Source: a virus. Taken from it: a DNA stretch of 61,046 nt. Positions 23,101 to 31,444 of this stretch are shown piece after piece. The position numbers were made by a program, and so were the translations under genes. Every line of letters starts with the position of its first letter. Position 1 is the first letter of the stretch. The stretch lies in the IMG/VR virus record IMGVR_UViG_3300042988_000595, positions 1 to 61,046 of that record. The stretch is one strand, 5' to 3'. Below the pieces are notes generated by a model. It had not been told where the DNA came from. It saw only the letters and a list, made by a program, of their open reading frames with translations, and searched no databases.

Positions 23101-23670
23101 ATGGCTCTTACCGCCTCTCCTTCTGGCCTGGTACTGCGTAACAACGCCACCGGTCAGTCCCGCGCCAATCAGTACACGATTGGTTCTGGTTACGCCTCCG
23201 CTATCGGTTACGGTGATGCAGTTCTGCTGAACACCGATGGTACCCTCAACATCGCTACCGCTGGTGCAGACATCCTCGGCGTTTTCGCCGGTTGTGAATA
23301 CATCGACGCTTCTGGTAAGCCGACTGTTTCCAAGAACTGGGTTGCTGGCACCGTTGCCACGCAAGTCAAAGCCTACGTCTATGACGACGCTGACAACCTG
23401 TTCGAAGTTCAAGTTGGTGCCACCGGTACCGGCTACGTTCAGACCGCCATCGGCGCTCAGGCTAACCTCGTGTTCGCTGCTCCGAATTCTGCTACTGGCC
23501 AGTCTACCAGCTACCTGAATGCCACCCTGATCGCTGCTGCCTCTCAAGGTCAGTTCCGTATCGTGGGCTTCGGCGCTGATGGTTTCTACGATGCCACGAA
23601 CAACCCGTTCCCGACTGTTTTGGTGAAGATTGCTCAACACCAGTTCATCGCTAACAAAGTAGCCATCTAA
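23101..23670 (+). CDS. head decoration-like protein, putative
   Basis: This 189-residue protein is Ala/Gly/Thr-rich and beta-rich. It begins MALTASPSGLVLRNNATGQS and contains YVYDDADNLFEVQVGA and an IAQHQF C-terminal part. Small beta-rich proteins immediately before the major capsid gene are often capsid cement or decoration proteins. An AAGGAA ribosome site precedes the ATG, and the capsid gene follows 13 bases after the stop. Confidence 0.65.
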   Translation: MALTASPSGLVLRNNATGQSRANQYTIGSGYASAIGYGDAVLLNTDGTLNIATAGADILGVFAGCEYIDASGKPTVSKNWVAGTVATQVKAYVYDDADNLFEVQVGATGTGYVQTAIGAQANLVFAAPNSATGQSTSYLNATLIAAASQGQFRIVGFGADGFYDATNNPFPTVLVKIAQHQFIANKVAI

Positions 23671-23683
23671 GGAGTAATGTAAA

Positions 23684-24589
23684 ATGGCCGGTGCAATTCT
23701 TCGCAGTACCCAGTTCCGCTCGATCGTCGAGCCGATCCTCAACCAGTCCTTCGATGGTGTTTACGACCAGCGCAAAGACGAATACAAGGCTATCTTCTCG
23801 GAAGAGAACGGTACGCCGCGTGCTTACCATGAAGAAGTCGTCCTGCACGGTTTCGGTGCTGCTCCGGTTCTGCCGGACGGTCAGGCCGTTACGTATGACG
23901 AAGGTGGTCAGCTGTACGTCAAGCGTTACACCTACGACGTCTACGGTCTGGCTTTCGCCCTGACCAAAGTGTTGGTTGAAGACGGTGACCATATCCGTAT
24001 CGGTTCCACCTTCTCCAAGCACCTCGCTCAGTCTATGACCGAGACGCTGGAAACCGTTTGTGCTAACCACATGAACCGTGCTTTCAACAGCAACTACAAG
24101 GGTGGTGACGCAGTTGAACTGATCTCCAACGCTCACCCTGTCGTCGGTGGCACCCAGTCCAACCTTCTGACCTCTGCTGCTCTGTCGCAGACCTCTCTGG
24201 AACAAGCTGTTACCCAGATTCGTCAAGCCCAGGACGCTCGCGGTAAGAAGATTCGCCTGACGCCGCAGAAGCTGGTCGTTCACCCAGGTAACATGATTCA
24301 GTCCGAAGTTCTGTTGAAGTCCGTCCTCCGTGCCGGTACCAACAACAACGACCTGAACGTGTTGAAGAACCTGAACCTTGAGCCGGTTGTTCTGTCTCGT
24401 TTGACCTCTGCTAACGCATGGTTCATCCAGACTGATGCACGCGACGGTATGAAGGTTCTCTGGCGTCGTAAGCTGGAAAAGGCTATGGAAGGCGACTTCG
24501 AGACCGATTCCGTCCGCTACAAGTCCACCATGCGTTTCGGCTCCGGCTGGACCGAATGGCGCAACATGTTTGGCAATTCTGGAAACTGA
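23684..24589 (+). CDS. major capsid protein
   Basis: This 301-residue protein follows the HK97-type layout: an N-terminal arm, an E-loop region with residues about 40-90 (YHEEVVLHGFGAAPVLPDGQ and after), a long spine helix around 115-135 (LAQSMTETLETVCANHMNRA), the P-domain with RLTPQKLVVHPGNM at about 195-208, and a C-terminal A-domain strand series (SANAWFIQTDARDGMKVLWR). It assembles the head shell around the scaffold. The AAGGAG ribosome site is strong and the codons are those of a highly expressed gene. A terminator lies 36 bases after the stop. Confidence 0.92.
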   Translation: MAGAILRSTQFRSIVEPILNQSFDGVYDQRKDEYKAIFSEENGTPRAYHEEVVLHGFGAAPVLPDGQAVTYDEGGQLYVKRYTYDVYGLAFALTKVLVEDGDHIRIGSTFSKHLAQSMTETLETVCANHMNRAFNSNYKGGDAVELISNAHPVVGGTQSNLLTSAALSQTSLEQAVTQIRQAQDARGKKIRLTPQKLVVHPGNMIQSEVLLKSVLRAGTNNNDLNVLKNLNLEPVVLSRLTSANAWFIQTDARDGMKVLWRRKLEKAMEGDFETDSVRYKSTMRFGSGWTEWRNMFGNSGN

Positions 24590-24624
24590 AATTACTAGAC
24601 ATTCTGTCCAGTAAGTGATAGAGT

Positions 24625-24655
24625 CCCCTTCACGTTAACTCTGAAGGGGATTTTT
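24625..24655 (+). terminator. terminator that also hides the next ribosome site
   Basis: CCCCTTCA (24625-24632) pairs with TGAAGGGG (24642-24649) around a nine-base loop, followed by A and five T residues. It ends the capsid transcript. The right arm AAGGGGA is also the only plausible ribosome site of the HNH gene that starts at 24657. Confidence 0.85.
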
Positions 24656-24656
24656 A

Positions 24657-25367
24657 ATGTCCAACATACCTGTCGGTAAAAAATGCTGCATTCATAATTG
24701 CACCAAGATTGCAGTATCAAAAGGTTTGTGCGATACACATCGAAAACGCGTCCAAAGGCACGGTAGTGCTGATGATTCTTTCGGACTTCAAAAGATAGCG
24801 GGTTATGCAAAAATAACGTCTCACCCGTTATACCAGTCATGGAGAAATATGGAGCGCACAGATTCTGGTGCGGCGTTATCTGAACGGTGGAAGAAATTTT
24901 CAAATTTTGTAGAAGATATTGGTTCGAAGCCTGATGGAGATTTCAATCTCGCACGGGTTGATACCACCAAACCTTTTTCTGCAGACAACTGTTATTGGAA
25001 ACCCATTACTCGTGGTACACCAGGGGCTGAACACAAAAAAGTTTATATGCGAGAATGGCAGCGCAATGCGAGATTAAATAACCCTGACTATCATAGAAAC
25101 TCGAATTTGAAGAAGACATACGGTATCACCTTAGATGATTACAACCGTATGCTATCCGAGCAAAATGGGTTGTGCAAAATATGTGGTAGACCAGAGAGAC
25201 GGGTTACAAGGGACGGCAAAGTTATGAATCTACACGTAGACCACTGCCATTCTTCAAACAAAGTGCGCGGCCTTCTGTGTCACCATTGCAATGTAGCACT
25301 TGGATCATTCGACGACTCGATTGAACTTTTACAGTCTGCCATCGATTACTTGAACAAAAACACCTAG
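24657..25367 (+). CDS. homing endonuclease, recombination endonuclease VII-like HNH
   Basis: This 236-residue protein has an N-terminal zinc-finger-like segment (CCIHNCTKIAVSKGLCDTH, residues about 9-27), a middle helical part and a C-terminal endonuclease VII/HNH core from about residue 160: YGITLDDYNRMLSEQNGLCK, ICGRPERR, then HVDHCHSSNKVRGLLC, HHCNVALG. The four cysteines bind zinc, and DHCH with the Asn makes the active site. It is inserted between capsid and the next structural gene as a free-standing mobile gene. Codon use is AT-richer than its neighbours, consistent with transfer. Its ribosome site lies in the terminator stem. Confidence 0.9.
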   Translation: MSNIPVGKKCCIHNCTKIAVSKGLCDTHRKRVQRHGSADDSFGLQKIAGYAKITSHPLYQSWRNMERTDSGAALSERWKKFSNFVEDIGSKPDGDFNLARVDTTKPFSADNCYWKPITRGTPGAEHKKVYMREWQRNARLNNPDYHRNSNLKKTYGITLDDYNRMLSEQNGLCKICGRPERRVTRDGKVMNLHVDHCHSSNKVRGLLCHHCNVALGSFDDSIELLQSAIDYLNKNT

Positions 25368-25379
25368 TTGTGGTAGGAT
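25350..25379 (+). promoter_or_regulatory. promoter after the HNH gene
   Basis: -35-like TTGAAC (25350-25355), 18-base spacer and -10 TAGGAT (25374-25379) preceded by TGG. It would restart transcription for the structural genes after the capsid terminator. Confidence 0.45.
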
Positions 25380-25419
25380 CAAGATGCGCATCATTTTAAT
25401 CTCATAAGGAGTGCAGTAT

Positions 25420-25854
25420 ATGGCAACGTATTTTCAAGGCGCAGTAAAGTCCGGCGACAATTTCTCTGAATTGCCGTCTGGCGTCGGTGTTGGTACCGCT
25501 GTATTTACCCAGACCGTAACCCTGCAAGCTGCTACCGCAGCGAACGTGGATGCTTCTTTCCTGATCCCGAAGGGTGCTCGCATTCTCGGTTTCAACGCTG
25601 ATTCCAGCGTTGCATGGACGGCAACCACTGCTTCTCTGACTGTCGGTCAGTCTGCTGGTGGTACTGAGTATGTCACCGGTTTCGACGTCAAGACGATTAC
25701 CCGTGGCCCGACGGCTGCTTACACTGCGGCTCAGTTGGGTGCGATGGACAACGTTGGTGCAAACACCACGGTTTATGTCCGCGTGGCTTCTACCGGTGCT
25801 AACGCTACCGGTACGACGAAGGTGACCATCCAGTACACTGGTGGTTCGTTCTAA
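25420..25854 (+). CDS. small beta-rich virion protein, 144 aa
   Basis: I use the ATG at 25420 with a ribosome site AAGGAG ten bases upstream. The product begins MATYFQGAVKSGDNFSELPS and is rich in Ala, Thr, Gly and Val, with a segment SFLIPKGARILGFNADSSV, like small decoration or spike-associated proteins. The high expression signals and the terminator after it suggest an abundant structural protein. No specific family recognised. Confidence 0.65.
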   Translation: MATYFQGAVKSGDNFSELPSGVGVGTAVFTQTVTLQAATAANVDASFLIPKGARILGFNADSSVAWTATTASLTVGQSAGGTEYVTGFDVKTITRGPTAAYTAAQLGAMDNVGANTTVYVRVASTGANATGTTKVTIQYTGGSF

Positions 25855-25867
25855 GTTGTAATACAAG

Positions 25868-25889
25868 CGGGGGCTTCGGCCCCTGTTTT
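25868..25889 (+). terminator. Rho-independent terminator with TTCG loop
   Basis: CGGGGGC pairs with GCCCCTG (with one G-T pair) around a TTCG tetraloop, followed by TTTT. It separates the 144-residue virion protein from the spike genes. Confidence 0.85.
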
Positions 25890-25906
25890 AGCTTGAGGTT
25901 TCAAAA

Positions 25907-26164
25907 ATGGCATATCGTCAAGTAGATGCAACAATTTCAGCTTCCAAAGGGAAGGCTGTTACGAATTCCGACGCCACCGTGATCGAATGTACGCGTGGTC
26001 TTTATACCGGCTCTGGCGGTGACATCAAGGTCACCTTCGCCCTTCAAACCGATGCTGAAGCCGTGGTATTATCTGGTGTCGCTGGTGGTATCGTTCTGCC
26101 GGTCCAGGTTACTAAAGTTTGGGCAACAGGTACTGTTGCTACGGGTATCGTCGCGTTTTACTGA
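25907..26164 (+). CDS. spike base protein, RCAP_Rcc01079-like
   Basis: This 85-residue beta-rich protein has the pattern VTNSDATVIECTRGLYTGSG, then DIKVTFALQTDAEAVVL and a C-terminal VLPVQVTKVWATGTVATG. The RGLYxGxxGDIKV and LPVxVxxVWATGT blocks match the small spike base family first seen in gene transfer agents. It would form the base to which head or tail spikes attach. The large fibre-like gene follows. Confidence 0.75.
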   Translation: MAYRQVDATISASKGKAVTNSDATVIECTRGLYTGSGGDIKVTFALQTDAEAVVLSGVAGGIVLPVQVTKVWATGTVATGIVAFY

Positions 26165-26179
26165 TTCAGGAGTACCGCT

Positions 26180-28153
26180 ATGCAAATCGGCATGTCAATG
26201 TCTATCCCCAGTGTTGTCCGAACATTGCCGATGGCGGTCCGCTCCATCCTCGCCAAATACCCCGCAGGTGACGCGCACCTCTACCTCCCCGCAGCGCAGA
26301 CGCCTGTGCTTGGGCCGGAGCTTGTGGTTAATGGGGATGGGTCGAGTACAACGGGTTGGCTAAGTAGCGGCACGTTTGCTTCCGTTGGCGGCGAATTGCA
26401 AGTTACCACAACAGGTGGTTTTGGCTGGATGCGTCAGGTTGTTCCGGCAACGGTTGGCAAGACATACCGTGTCTCGTTTGATTTTCGTCGAGTTACTGGA
26501 TCGTCTGGCTATGTCAATGTGCGTGATAGTTCAAATGCTATTAGCTACGGGCAACAATTAAGCACCGGAACATTTAATCAACTTGTCACGCTAACCGCTG
26601 GCACTGGTATCTGGATACAGACGGAAAACTACACCAACGGCGATGTGATGGGGTTGGACAACATCTCCGTCCGCGAAATCCTCTCATACTCCGACACCAT
26701 CTCAGGCTTTCACACAGGCAATTACCTAGACAGCGCAGGCACTACTCCGGCGACTGTCGATAATCCTGTTGGTCTTGTGCTGGATGGCGCGGGGAGTGTT
26801 GGGAGTGAGTTAAAGGATACGTTCTCCGCTGGTAGTGGCGTCACTAAAGTTGGTGATACCTATAGCGGCACATCTGTTGGCACGTTCGACACAATTGCAG
26901 TGAAGAGTTCCGGCCTCGCTATCGGCAAGACTTACAAAATCACTTACACGGTTAATTCTATAAGTGGTGGAAGCATTCGCTGGATGGACACGGGTGGCAC
27001 AGGGCACACGGCTGGTTCCGTTGGAACATACACATTCCACTACACAATCGGCATTGCCAATCTGACGCTGCAAACAATGGCAATCGGTGTTGCGTTCAAT
27101 GTCACCGTAACGTCCGTCCGCGAAGTCACCGGCATCCACGCATCTCAATCGACAGCAGGTTTCAAGCCTGTCGAGCGCAGGGGGATTGTGAATCTGCTGA
27201 CGTATAGCAATGATCTTACGAATGCAAGCTGGACAAAGTTCGGAACGGCATCTGTAACTGGTTCTGTTGTTAGCCTTCCTGCGCTTGCTGATCGTGTTTA
27301 TAAGATTCAATCAGGGTGCGTGTCTGGCTCTACTTACACTGTCGGCTATGTCCTATCAGGAAGCGGAACAGTAAAGATCGGGGCAAACAATTCCGTTGCT
27401 GATGAAACTGTAGAAATCACGCTGACTGCCACGCCTACGCTTTACGTTAAGTCTTACACAGCGCAGGGAACGACTACTTATCCGTATGCTGTTTATCGTG
27501 ATGGAACAACTGCAACCAGCGTAACAGTTGAATCTGTCGGACTCTTCCAAGGCACCCTAACAGCCTCTCAAATCCTCTCCTACGGCGGCATCCCACTGAC
27601 CACCACGGCAGCAGCGAGTAGCAGCGGGGGGAATTACTTCTGGCAGTTCGATGGGACGGATGATCGTATCAGCTTGGGTGCGCCTCTGTTCCAGATGAGT
27701 GATGACCATTGCGTTGTGGCTGGCGTGACGGGAACTGCCGCTTCATCTGGCCGACCTATTTTTGCAGGGTGGAATACTGGCGGTGTGAGTGCGTTTATCA
27801 ATCTTTACCACAATGCAGGGAATTACTATGCAGCGTGGAAAGATGATGCGTCCGCATATTACGCTATTTCGTATGCCGTTCCAGTGGGTACTCCTGTCGT
27901 TCCAACACTACGAAAAGTTGGTAACAACAAGTCTCTGCGTATAAACGGAAGTCAGGTGGCAATTAACACCGCCGCTATTGGAACGGGAACGATTGCTCAA
28001 GCTGCTATTGGTCAATGGCAGTATGGTGCGTCAAGTTATGACTACTTCCAAGGGAATATTGGCCCAATGGTCATTATTAAGGGAACCGTCAGTGACGCAG
28101 ACCTGCTTGTACTGGAACGCTTCGTTGCTTCCTTGTCAGGCGTAACCCTATGA
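26180..28153 (+). CDS. large carbohydrate-binding-like virion protein
   Basis: This 657-residue protein is probably a surface-binding spike or fibre. Residues about 45-165 look like a carbohydrate-binding jelly roll (ELVVNGDGSSTTGWLSSG, then VSFDFRRVTGSSGYVNVRDS). A second similar domain spans about 210-320, and the last 180 residues (FDGTDDRISLGAPLFQM, then LRKVGNNKSLRINGSQ and GPMVIIKG) resemble a LamG/concanavalin-like domain. Such lectin modules attach virions to polysaccharide. It follows the spike base gene, supporting an exposed location. Confidence 0.65.
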   Translation: MQIGMSMSIPSVVRTLPMAVRSILAKYPAGDAHLYLPAAQTPVLGPELVVNGDGSSTTGWLSSGTFASVGGELQVTTTGGFGWMRQVVPATVGKTYRVSFDFRRVTGSSGYVNVRDSSNAISYGQQLSTGTFNQLVTLTAGTGIWIQTENYTNGDVMGLDNISVREILSYSDTISGFHTGNYLDSAGTTPATVDNPVGLVLDGAGSVGSELKDTFSAGSGVTKVGDTYSGTSVGTFDTIAVKSSGLAIGKTYKITYTVNSISGGSIRWMDTGGTGHTAGSVGTYTFHYTIGIANLTLQTMAIGVAFNVTVTSVREVTGIHASQSTAGFKPVERRGIVNLLTYSNDLTNASWTKFGTASVTGSVVSLPALADRVYKIQSGCVSGSTYTVGYVLSGSGTVKIGANNSVADETVEITLTATPTLYVKSYTAQGTTTYPYAVYRDGTTATSVTVESVGLFQGTLTASQILSYGGIPLTTTAAASSSGGNYFWQFDGTDDRISLGAPLFQMSDDHCVVAGVTGTAASSGRPIFAGWNTGGVSAFINLYHNAGNYYAAWKDDASAYYAISYAVPVGTPVVPTLRKVGNNKSLRINGSQVAINTAAIGTGTIAQAAIGQWQYGASSYDYFQGNIGPMVIIKGTVSDADLLVLERFVASLSGVTL

Positions 28154-28284
28154 CCTACCTAAACCACATCATAGACACTCACGCCTTCTGGTGCTTAGTC
28201 GGATTCGCCGCTGGCTTCTTCGTATGCGCTTGGGTGGTGCAAATGGTGCGCTGTGATAACTGTTGCTGGAGGGAGAAAGAATGA
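28150..28284 (+). CDS. small single-pass membrane protein, 44 aa
   Basis: The frame reads MTYLNHIIDTHAFWCLVGFA, then AGFFVCAWVVQMVRCDNCCW and a charged end. Residues about 12-31 form one transmembrane helix, and four Cys lie near or after it. Its start overlaps the spike gene stop (ATGA), and its stop overlaps the next gene. Short cysteine-containing membrane peptides like this occur among phage accessory genes; function unknown. Confidence 0.55.
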   Translation: MTYLNHIIDTHAFWCLVGFAAGFFVCAWVVQMVRCDNCCWREKE

Positions 28285-28538
28285 CAAACGAACAGATTAT
28301 TGAGGCGGCGCTTGAATGTGGTTTTTCTGTCGAACCCGCAACAGGGATGATCTACGCAGAAGATGGATTCACAAAGGTTTCGTGCAAGCACGGCCTTACT
28401 GAATTAGCCAAACACTTCTACCGCCAAGGCTTGCTGGATGGGGCTGCTGAGTTTGATAGGCGTGATGATGGAAATGGGTTTTACGATCCACATGAACCAG
28501 CCGAGATACTCCGAAAGATGGCAGAGGTAACACAATGA
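28281..28538 (+). CDS. accessory protein, related to the product at 59528-59833
   Basis: Starting at the overlapping ATG, the protein has 85 residues and begins MTNEQIIEAALECGFSVEPA. It contains YRQGLLDGAAEFDRRDD and ends with AEILRKMAEVTQ. The gene at 59528-59833 on the other strand has NDQIIEAALEC, YRQGLLDGAARVERD and AELRQMADEV, so the two are paralogs or separate copies of one accessory family. GGAGGG is the ribosome site. The role is unknown; it looks like a moron gene set among late structural genes. Confidence 0.7.
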   Translation: MTNEQIIEAALECGFSVEPATGMIYAEDGFTKVSCKHGLTELAKHFYRQGLLDGAAEFDRRDDGNGFYDPHEPAEILRKMAEVTQ

Positions 28539-28903
28539 ACTACGACCACACCATCACACTGATCGTGCCGCTTGACGCACTGGATATTGCCAAGCGTGTT
28601 AGCCGTGCGCTCGATCCAGATGTCGGCGGGTATGATGCTTTTCAGTCTCGCGTGACGAAGGCCGGTGTCGAGTTCGCAAGCTATTCGACTTCATGCGTTG
28701 CATCGTTCGCCCAGAACGCGGCCATGCTGCTGGCTATCCCCGAAGAACTTTACGCGATGGTGTCAGCAGACTACGCAAGCCGCTGGCCTGATCTGGAATG
28801 CCCAACGCTGGAAGAATGCACGGCGCTTTGTTCCGTCATCGAGTGTTACGTCGATTGCCAAGCTGAAGGTTATGAGCAAGTGGTGCCCGTTACCTCGATG
28901 TAA
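28535..28903 (+). CDS. accessory protein, 122 aa
   Basis: The protein begins MNYDHTITLIVPLDALDIAK and has a ferredoxin-like pattern of alternating strands and helices, with several Cys in the C-terminal half (LECPTLEECTALCSVIECYV). It is coupled to the upstream accessory gene by an ATGA overlap. It is probably a host-interaction gene carried along with its two neighbours. No family recognised. Confidence 0.6.
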   Translation: MNYDHTITLIVPLDALDIAKRVSRALDPDVGGYDAFQSRVTKAGVEFASYSTSCVASFAQNAAMLLAIPEELYAMVSADYASRWPDLECPTLEECTALCSVIECYVDCQAEGYEQVVPVTSM

Positions 28904-28917
28904 CTTTATGGTATAAT
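28890..28917 (+). promoter_or_regulatory. promoter for the tail adaptor genes
   Basis: -35-like TTACCT (28890-28895), 16-base spacer and a perfect -10 TATAAT (28912-28917) preceded by TGG, 25 bases before the next start. It overlaps the end of the accessory gene. Confidence 0.6.
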
Positions 28918-28941
28918 CAGTAAAAATCAAGGACTAAGCTC

Positions 28942-29916
28942 ATGGCGACTTCTGGAACAATCGGTTCAACTACCATCAAGACCTCGAACCTGTTGGAAAA
29001 GGCTGTTCGTCGCTGTGGCTTGCTCCCTGCTACGCTGACCCCTGAGTCTGTAGATACTGCCACCGAGAGCTTGTTTATGCTCTTGATGAGCTTGTCCAAC
29101 CGAGGTTTGAACCTTTGGTGTGTAGACAAGAAGCTCATGGCGTTGGAAGTGGCCAAGGCGACCTATCAGTTGCCGATCGGCACCCAAGTGGTCCTCAACC
29201 TGCTTCATGCCACGCCGACCCTCGTTACGGGTACGGACACTTCTGATGCAAATAACTACACCACCACTCTGACGACAGCCTCTCCCGTGGTCCGCTTCGG
29301 TGTAAAGTTTAGCGTTTCGCCCACTTCGTTCACCTTTGAATCGTCCGCCGACGGCGTTACTTGGACCATTGCTGAGACGTTCACAGAAGTAGCTGCTTCG
29401 GGCACCCTCGGTTGGTACGACGTTGACCCTTCCGTCACTGCGGCTTACTTCCGCGTGCATAGTGCGACCGGTATTACCGTGACCCAGTTCACGCTGGTGA
29501 CAGAAGTCAAAGAAGTCATGGTGGCCAAGTTCAACCGCGACGACTATGCCAACCAACCGAACAAGACGCAACAGTCCAACACAGTCACCAACTATTACTT
29601 CGAGAAGCTGATCACCCCTCAGCTAACCGTGTGGCCAGTGCCGTCCGATGCTACCCGTCACTTGGTGCTGTTCCGCTACCGCCAGATTCAAGACGTCGGT
29701 ACGCTGACTCAAGAGTTGGAAATCCCTGCCCGTTGGTATGAAGCAATCTGCTGGCATTTGGCACTGCGCCTAGCATTCGAGCTGCCTGGGGTTGACCCCG
29801 CACGCCGTCAAGAGGTTAAGGGTATGGCTGACGCTATGACAATTGAAGTTGAGCGTGACGAAAGTGATGATGCACCTATTTATTACAGCCCTGCGATAGG
29901 TGTATATACCCGATGA
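28942..29916 (+). CDS. virion adaptor or head-completion protein, putative
   Basis: This 324-residue protein opens with a helical bundle (TIKTSNLLEKAVRRCGLLPA, DTATESLFMLLMSLSNRGLN). It then has a beta-rich insert of about 110 residues (roughly 85-190, with SSADGVTWTIAETF, resembling a discoidin- or fibronectin-like domain) and ends with helices (PARWYEAICWHLALRLAFEL). The split helical scaffold is like the head-tail adaptor of SU10- or P22-like podoviruses. Its position before a second adaptor and the hub supports that. The exact ring position is unknown. Confidence 0.65.
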   Translation: MATSGTIGSTTIKTSNLLEKAVRRCGLLPATLTPESVDTATESLFMLLMSLSNRGLNLWCVDKKLMALEVAKATYQLPIGTQVVLNLLHATPTLVTGTDTSDANNYTTTLTTASPVVRFGVKFSVSPTSFTFESSADGVTWTIAETFTEVAASGTLGWYDVDPSVTAAYFRVHSATGITVTQFTLVTEVKEVMVAKFNRDDYANQPNKTQQSNTVTNYYFEKLITPQLTVWPVPSDATRHLVLFRYRQIQDVGTLTQELEIPARWYEAICWHLALRLAFELPGVDPARRQEVKGMADAMTIEVERDESDDAPIYYSPAIGVYTR

Positions 29917-30596
29917 ACCACGTGTATATTGATTTTAAGCCTAACGGTACCCCATTTTATGTGGGGATCGGTTCTGCACGTAGAGTCAAAGTTGCCCGTA
30001 GAAACCGTCATCACTCCAATGTTTGCAAGAAATACAAAGACTGGTACAGGGTGGTTGTGGAGTCCACAGAAGACTATGATCTTTGCAAAGAGTTTGAAAT
30101 ATTTCTTATTTCAGAAATAGGTCGTAAAGATTTACACGATGGTCCATTGGTGAATTACACCGACGGAGGTGACGGCGTTAAAGGTTTGGTGTTCTCTGAA
30201 GAGTCTCGTGCGAAGCTGTCCAAAGCTCGTCTCGGCAATACACACCTGCTTGGTTATGTCCCTACACAGGAGACTCGTCGCAAAATCAGCAGAGCGAACA
30301 TGGGTCGCAAGCATACGCCTGAGGCCAAGGTGAACATGAGTAATGCCCAACGCGGAGAAAATCACCCGATGTATGGTAAAACTCATAAAGATTCATCCAA
30401 GTTGAAGACTTCGCAAAGTACCAAAGGTAAGGTGTGGATTACTAATGGAGAAACAGAGTCTCTTATCCGTTTAGTGTGTGGTGTACCACTTGGATGGGAA
30501 CTTGGTAGAATTAATGGTAAGTCGAGAAAGGCTGACCGCTCTCCGGAAGCAACAGCACGTCGATCCGAGGCTGCAAAGCGGGGTGCTAAAAAATGA
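29913..30596 (+). CDS. GIY-YIG-like homing endonuclease with NUMOD3 repeats
   Basis: This 227-residue protein starts MNHVYIDFKPNGTPFYVGIG, a GIY-YIG variant (VYID ... FYVGIG). It is followed by basic helices and several NUMOD3-like repeats (SEESRAKLSKARLGN, TQETRRKISRANMGRKHTPE, NMSNAQRGENHPMYGKTH). It overlaps the adaptor stop at its start (ATGA) and the zinc-ribbon gene at its stop, so it was inserted without damaging either. The ribosome site AGGTG lies in a weak hairpin. It is the third mobile nuclease in the late region. Confidence 0.85.
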   Translation: MNHVYIDFKPNGTPFYVGIGSARRVKVARRNRHHSNVCKKYKDWYRVVVESTEDYDLCKEFEIFLISEIGRKDLHDGPLVNYTDGGDGVKGLVFSEESRAKLSKARLGNTHLLGYVPTQETRRKISRANMGRKHTPEAKVNMSNAQRGENHPMYGKTHKDSSKLKTSQSTKGKVWITNGETESLIRLVCGVPLGWELGRINGKSRKADRSPEATARRSEAAKRGAKK

Positions 30597-30817
30597 GCTT
30601 GTACCATCCAGTATCCACTAAAGGTACGGCTGCGATTGCGGTGTGCGACCGCTGCAAGCTCAAAATGAGCTACGATGAATTACGCCCAGATGGTAACTCT
30701 CCTGGGCTGCGTGTCTGCAAGGACTGCTGGGATGTTAAAGACCCATGGCGCTTGCCGGCTCGCAAGACTGAGAACATTACACTGCGCTATCCGCGCCCAG
30801 ACGAGAATTTGGAGTAA
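30593..30817 (+). CDS. zinc-ribbon protein, 74 aa
   Basis: The protein begins MSLYHPVSTKGTAAIAVCDR and contains two Cys pairs, C-x2-C at about 18-21 and C-x2-C at about 42-45 (VCKDCWDV), making a zinc ribbon. Small zinc-ribbon proteins stand between adaptor genes in related podoviruses and are probably structural or assembly factors. It overlaps the stop of the homing endonuclease by ATGA and lies four bases before the next gene. Confidence 0.7.
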   Translation: MSLYHPVSTKGTAAIAVCDRCKLKMSYDELRPDGNSPGLRVCKDCWDVKDPWRLPARKTENITLRYPRPDENLE

Positions 30818-30820
30818 CCG

Positions 30821-31444
30821 ATGGCTGAAGCACTTACGTATGACAGCTTAGTTCAAGATATCAAGGATTATTCTGAGCGATCGGACGAACCGTTTTTGAA
30901 TCAGATTCCGCGTCTGATCATGATGGCTGAAAATCGCATTGCTTCCGAGTCTAAGCCGTTCGGCTTTGTTCGCACCGTGACCGGTACGCTTAACGGGAAC
31001 ACGCTTGAGAAACCGACCCGTTGGCGCAAGACGAAAAGTTTTAGCCTCCTCGACGGTACCACGAGACGTTATCTTTACAGCCGAGAATATGAGTATTGCC
31101 GTAGTTTTTGGCCAAATGCGGCGCTGACGGCACTGCCTAAGTATTATGCAGATTATGACTACGAGCACTTCTTTCTGGCAGCAACTCCGGACCAAGCGTA
31201 CCCGTTTGAACTACAATATTACGAACGGCCGATTCCGCTCAGTGCTGAGAACCAGACAAATTGGACTACCCAATACGCACCACAGTTGTTACTCTACGCA
31301 ACCATGATGGAAGCGATGCCGTTCTTGAAGACTTCAGAGCGTATTCCTGAGTTTCAAGGTTTGTACGATCGCGCCATGGCTGCGATTACGAAAGAAGATG
31401 AATCTCGCGTTATGGATAGCGCAGTTGTAAGGAGTCAGCCTTAA
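30821..31444 (+). CDS. head-tail adaptor protein, SU10-like
   Basis: This 207-residue helical protein has the pattern MAEALTYDSLVQDIKDYSER, FLNQIPRLIMMAENRIASE, then a beta hairpin with FSLLDGTTRRYLYSREYEYC and a C-terminal helix QLLLYATMMEAMPFLKTSER. These blocks match the SU10-type adaptor family (similar to P22 gp4-like rings) that joins portal to tail. Its place after the other adaptor and before fibres and hub fits. The stop overlaps the next start (TAATG). Confidence 0.78.
   Translation: MAEALTYDSLVQDIKDYSERSDEPFLNQIPRLIMMAENRIASESKPFGFVRTVTGTLNGNTLEKPTRWRKTKSFSLLDGTTRRYLYSREYEYCRSFWPNAALTALPKYYADYDYEHFFLAATPDQAYPFELQYYERPIPLSAENQTNWTTQYAPQLLLYATMMEAMPFLKTSERIPEFQGLYDRAMAAITKEDESRVMDSAVVRSQP

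Noticed and set aside
22409-24283. Long minus-strand frames opposite scaffold and capsid genes
   Set aside because: Shadow frames of strongly biased codons; no ribosome sites, and the plus-strand products are clear.
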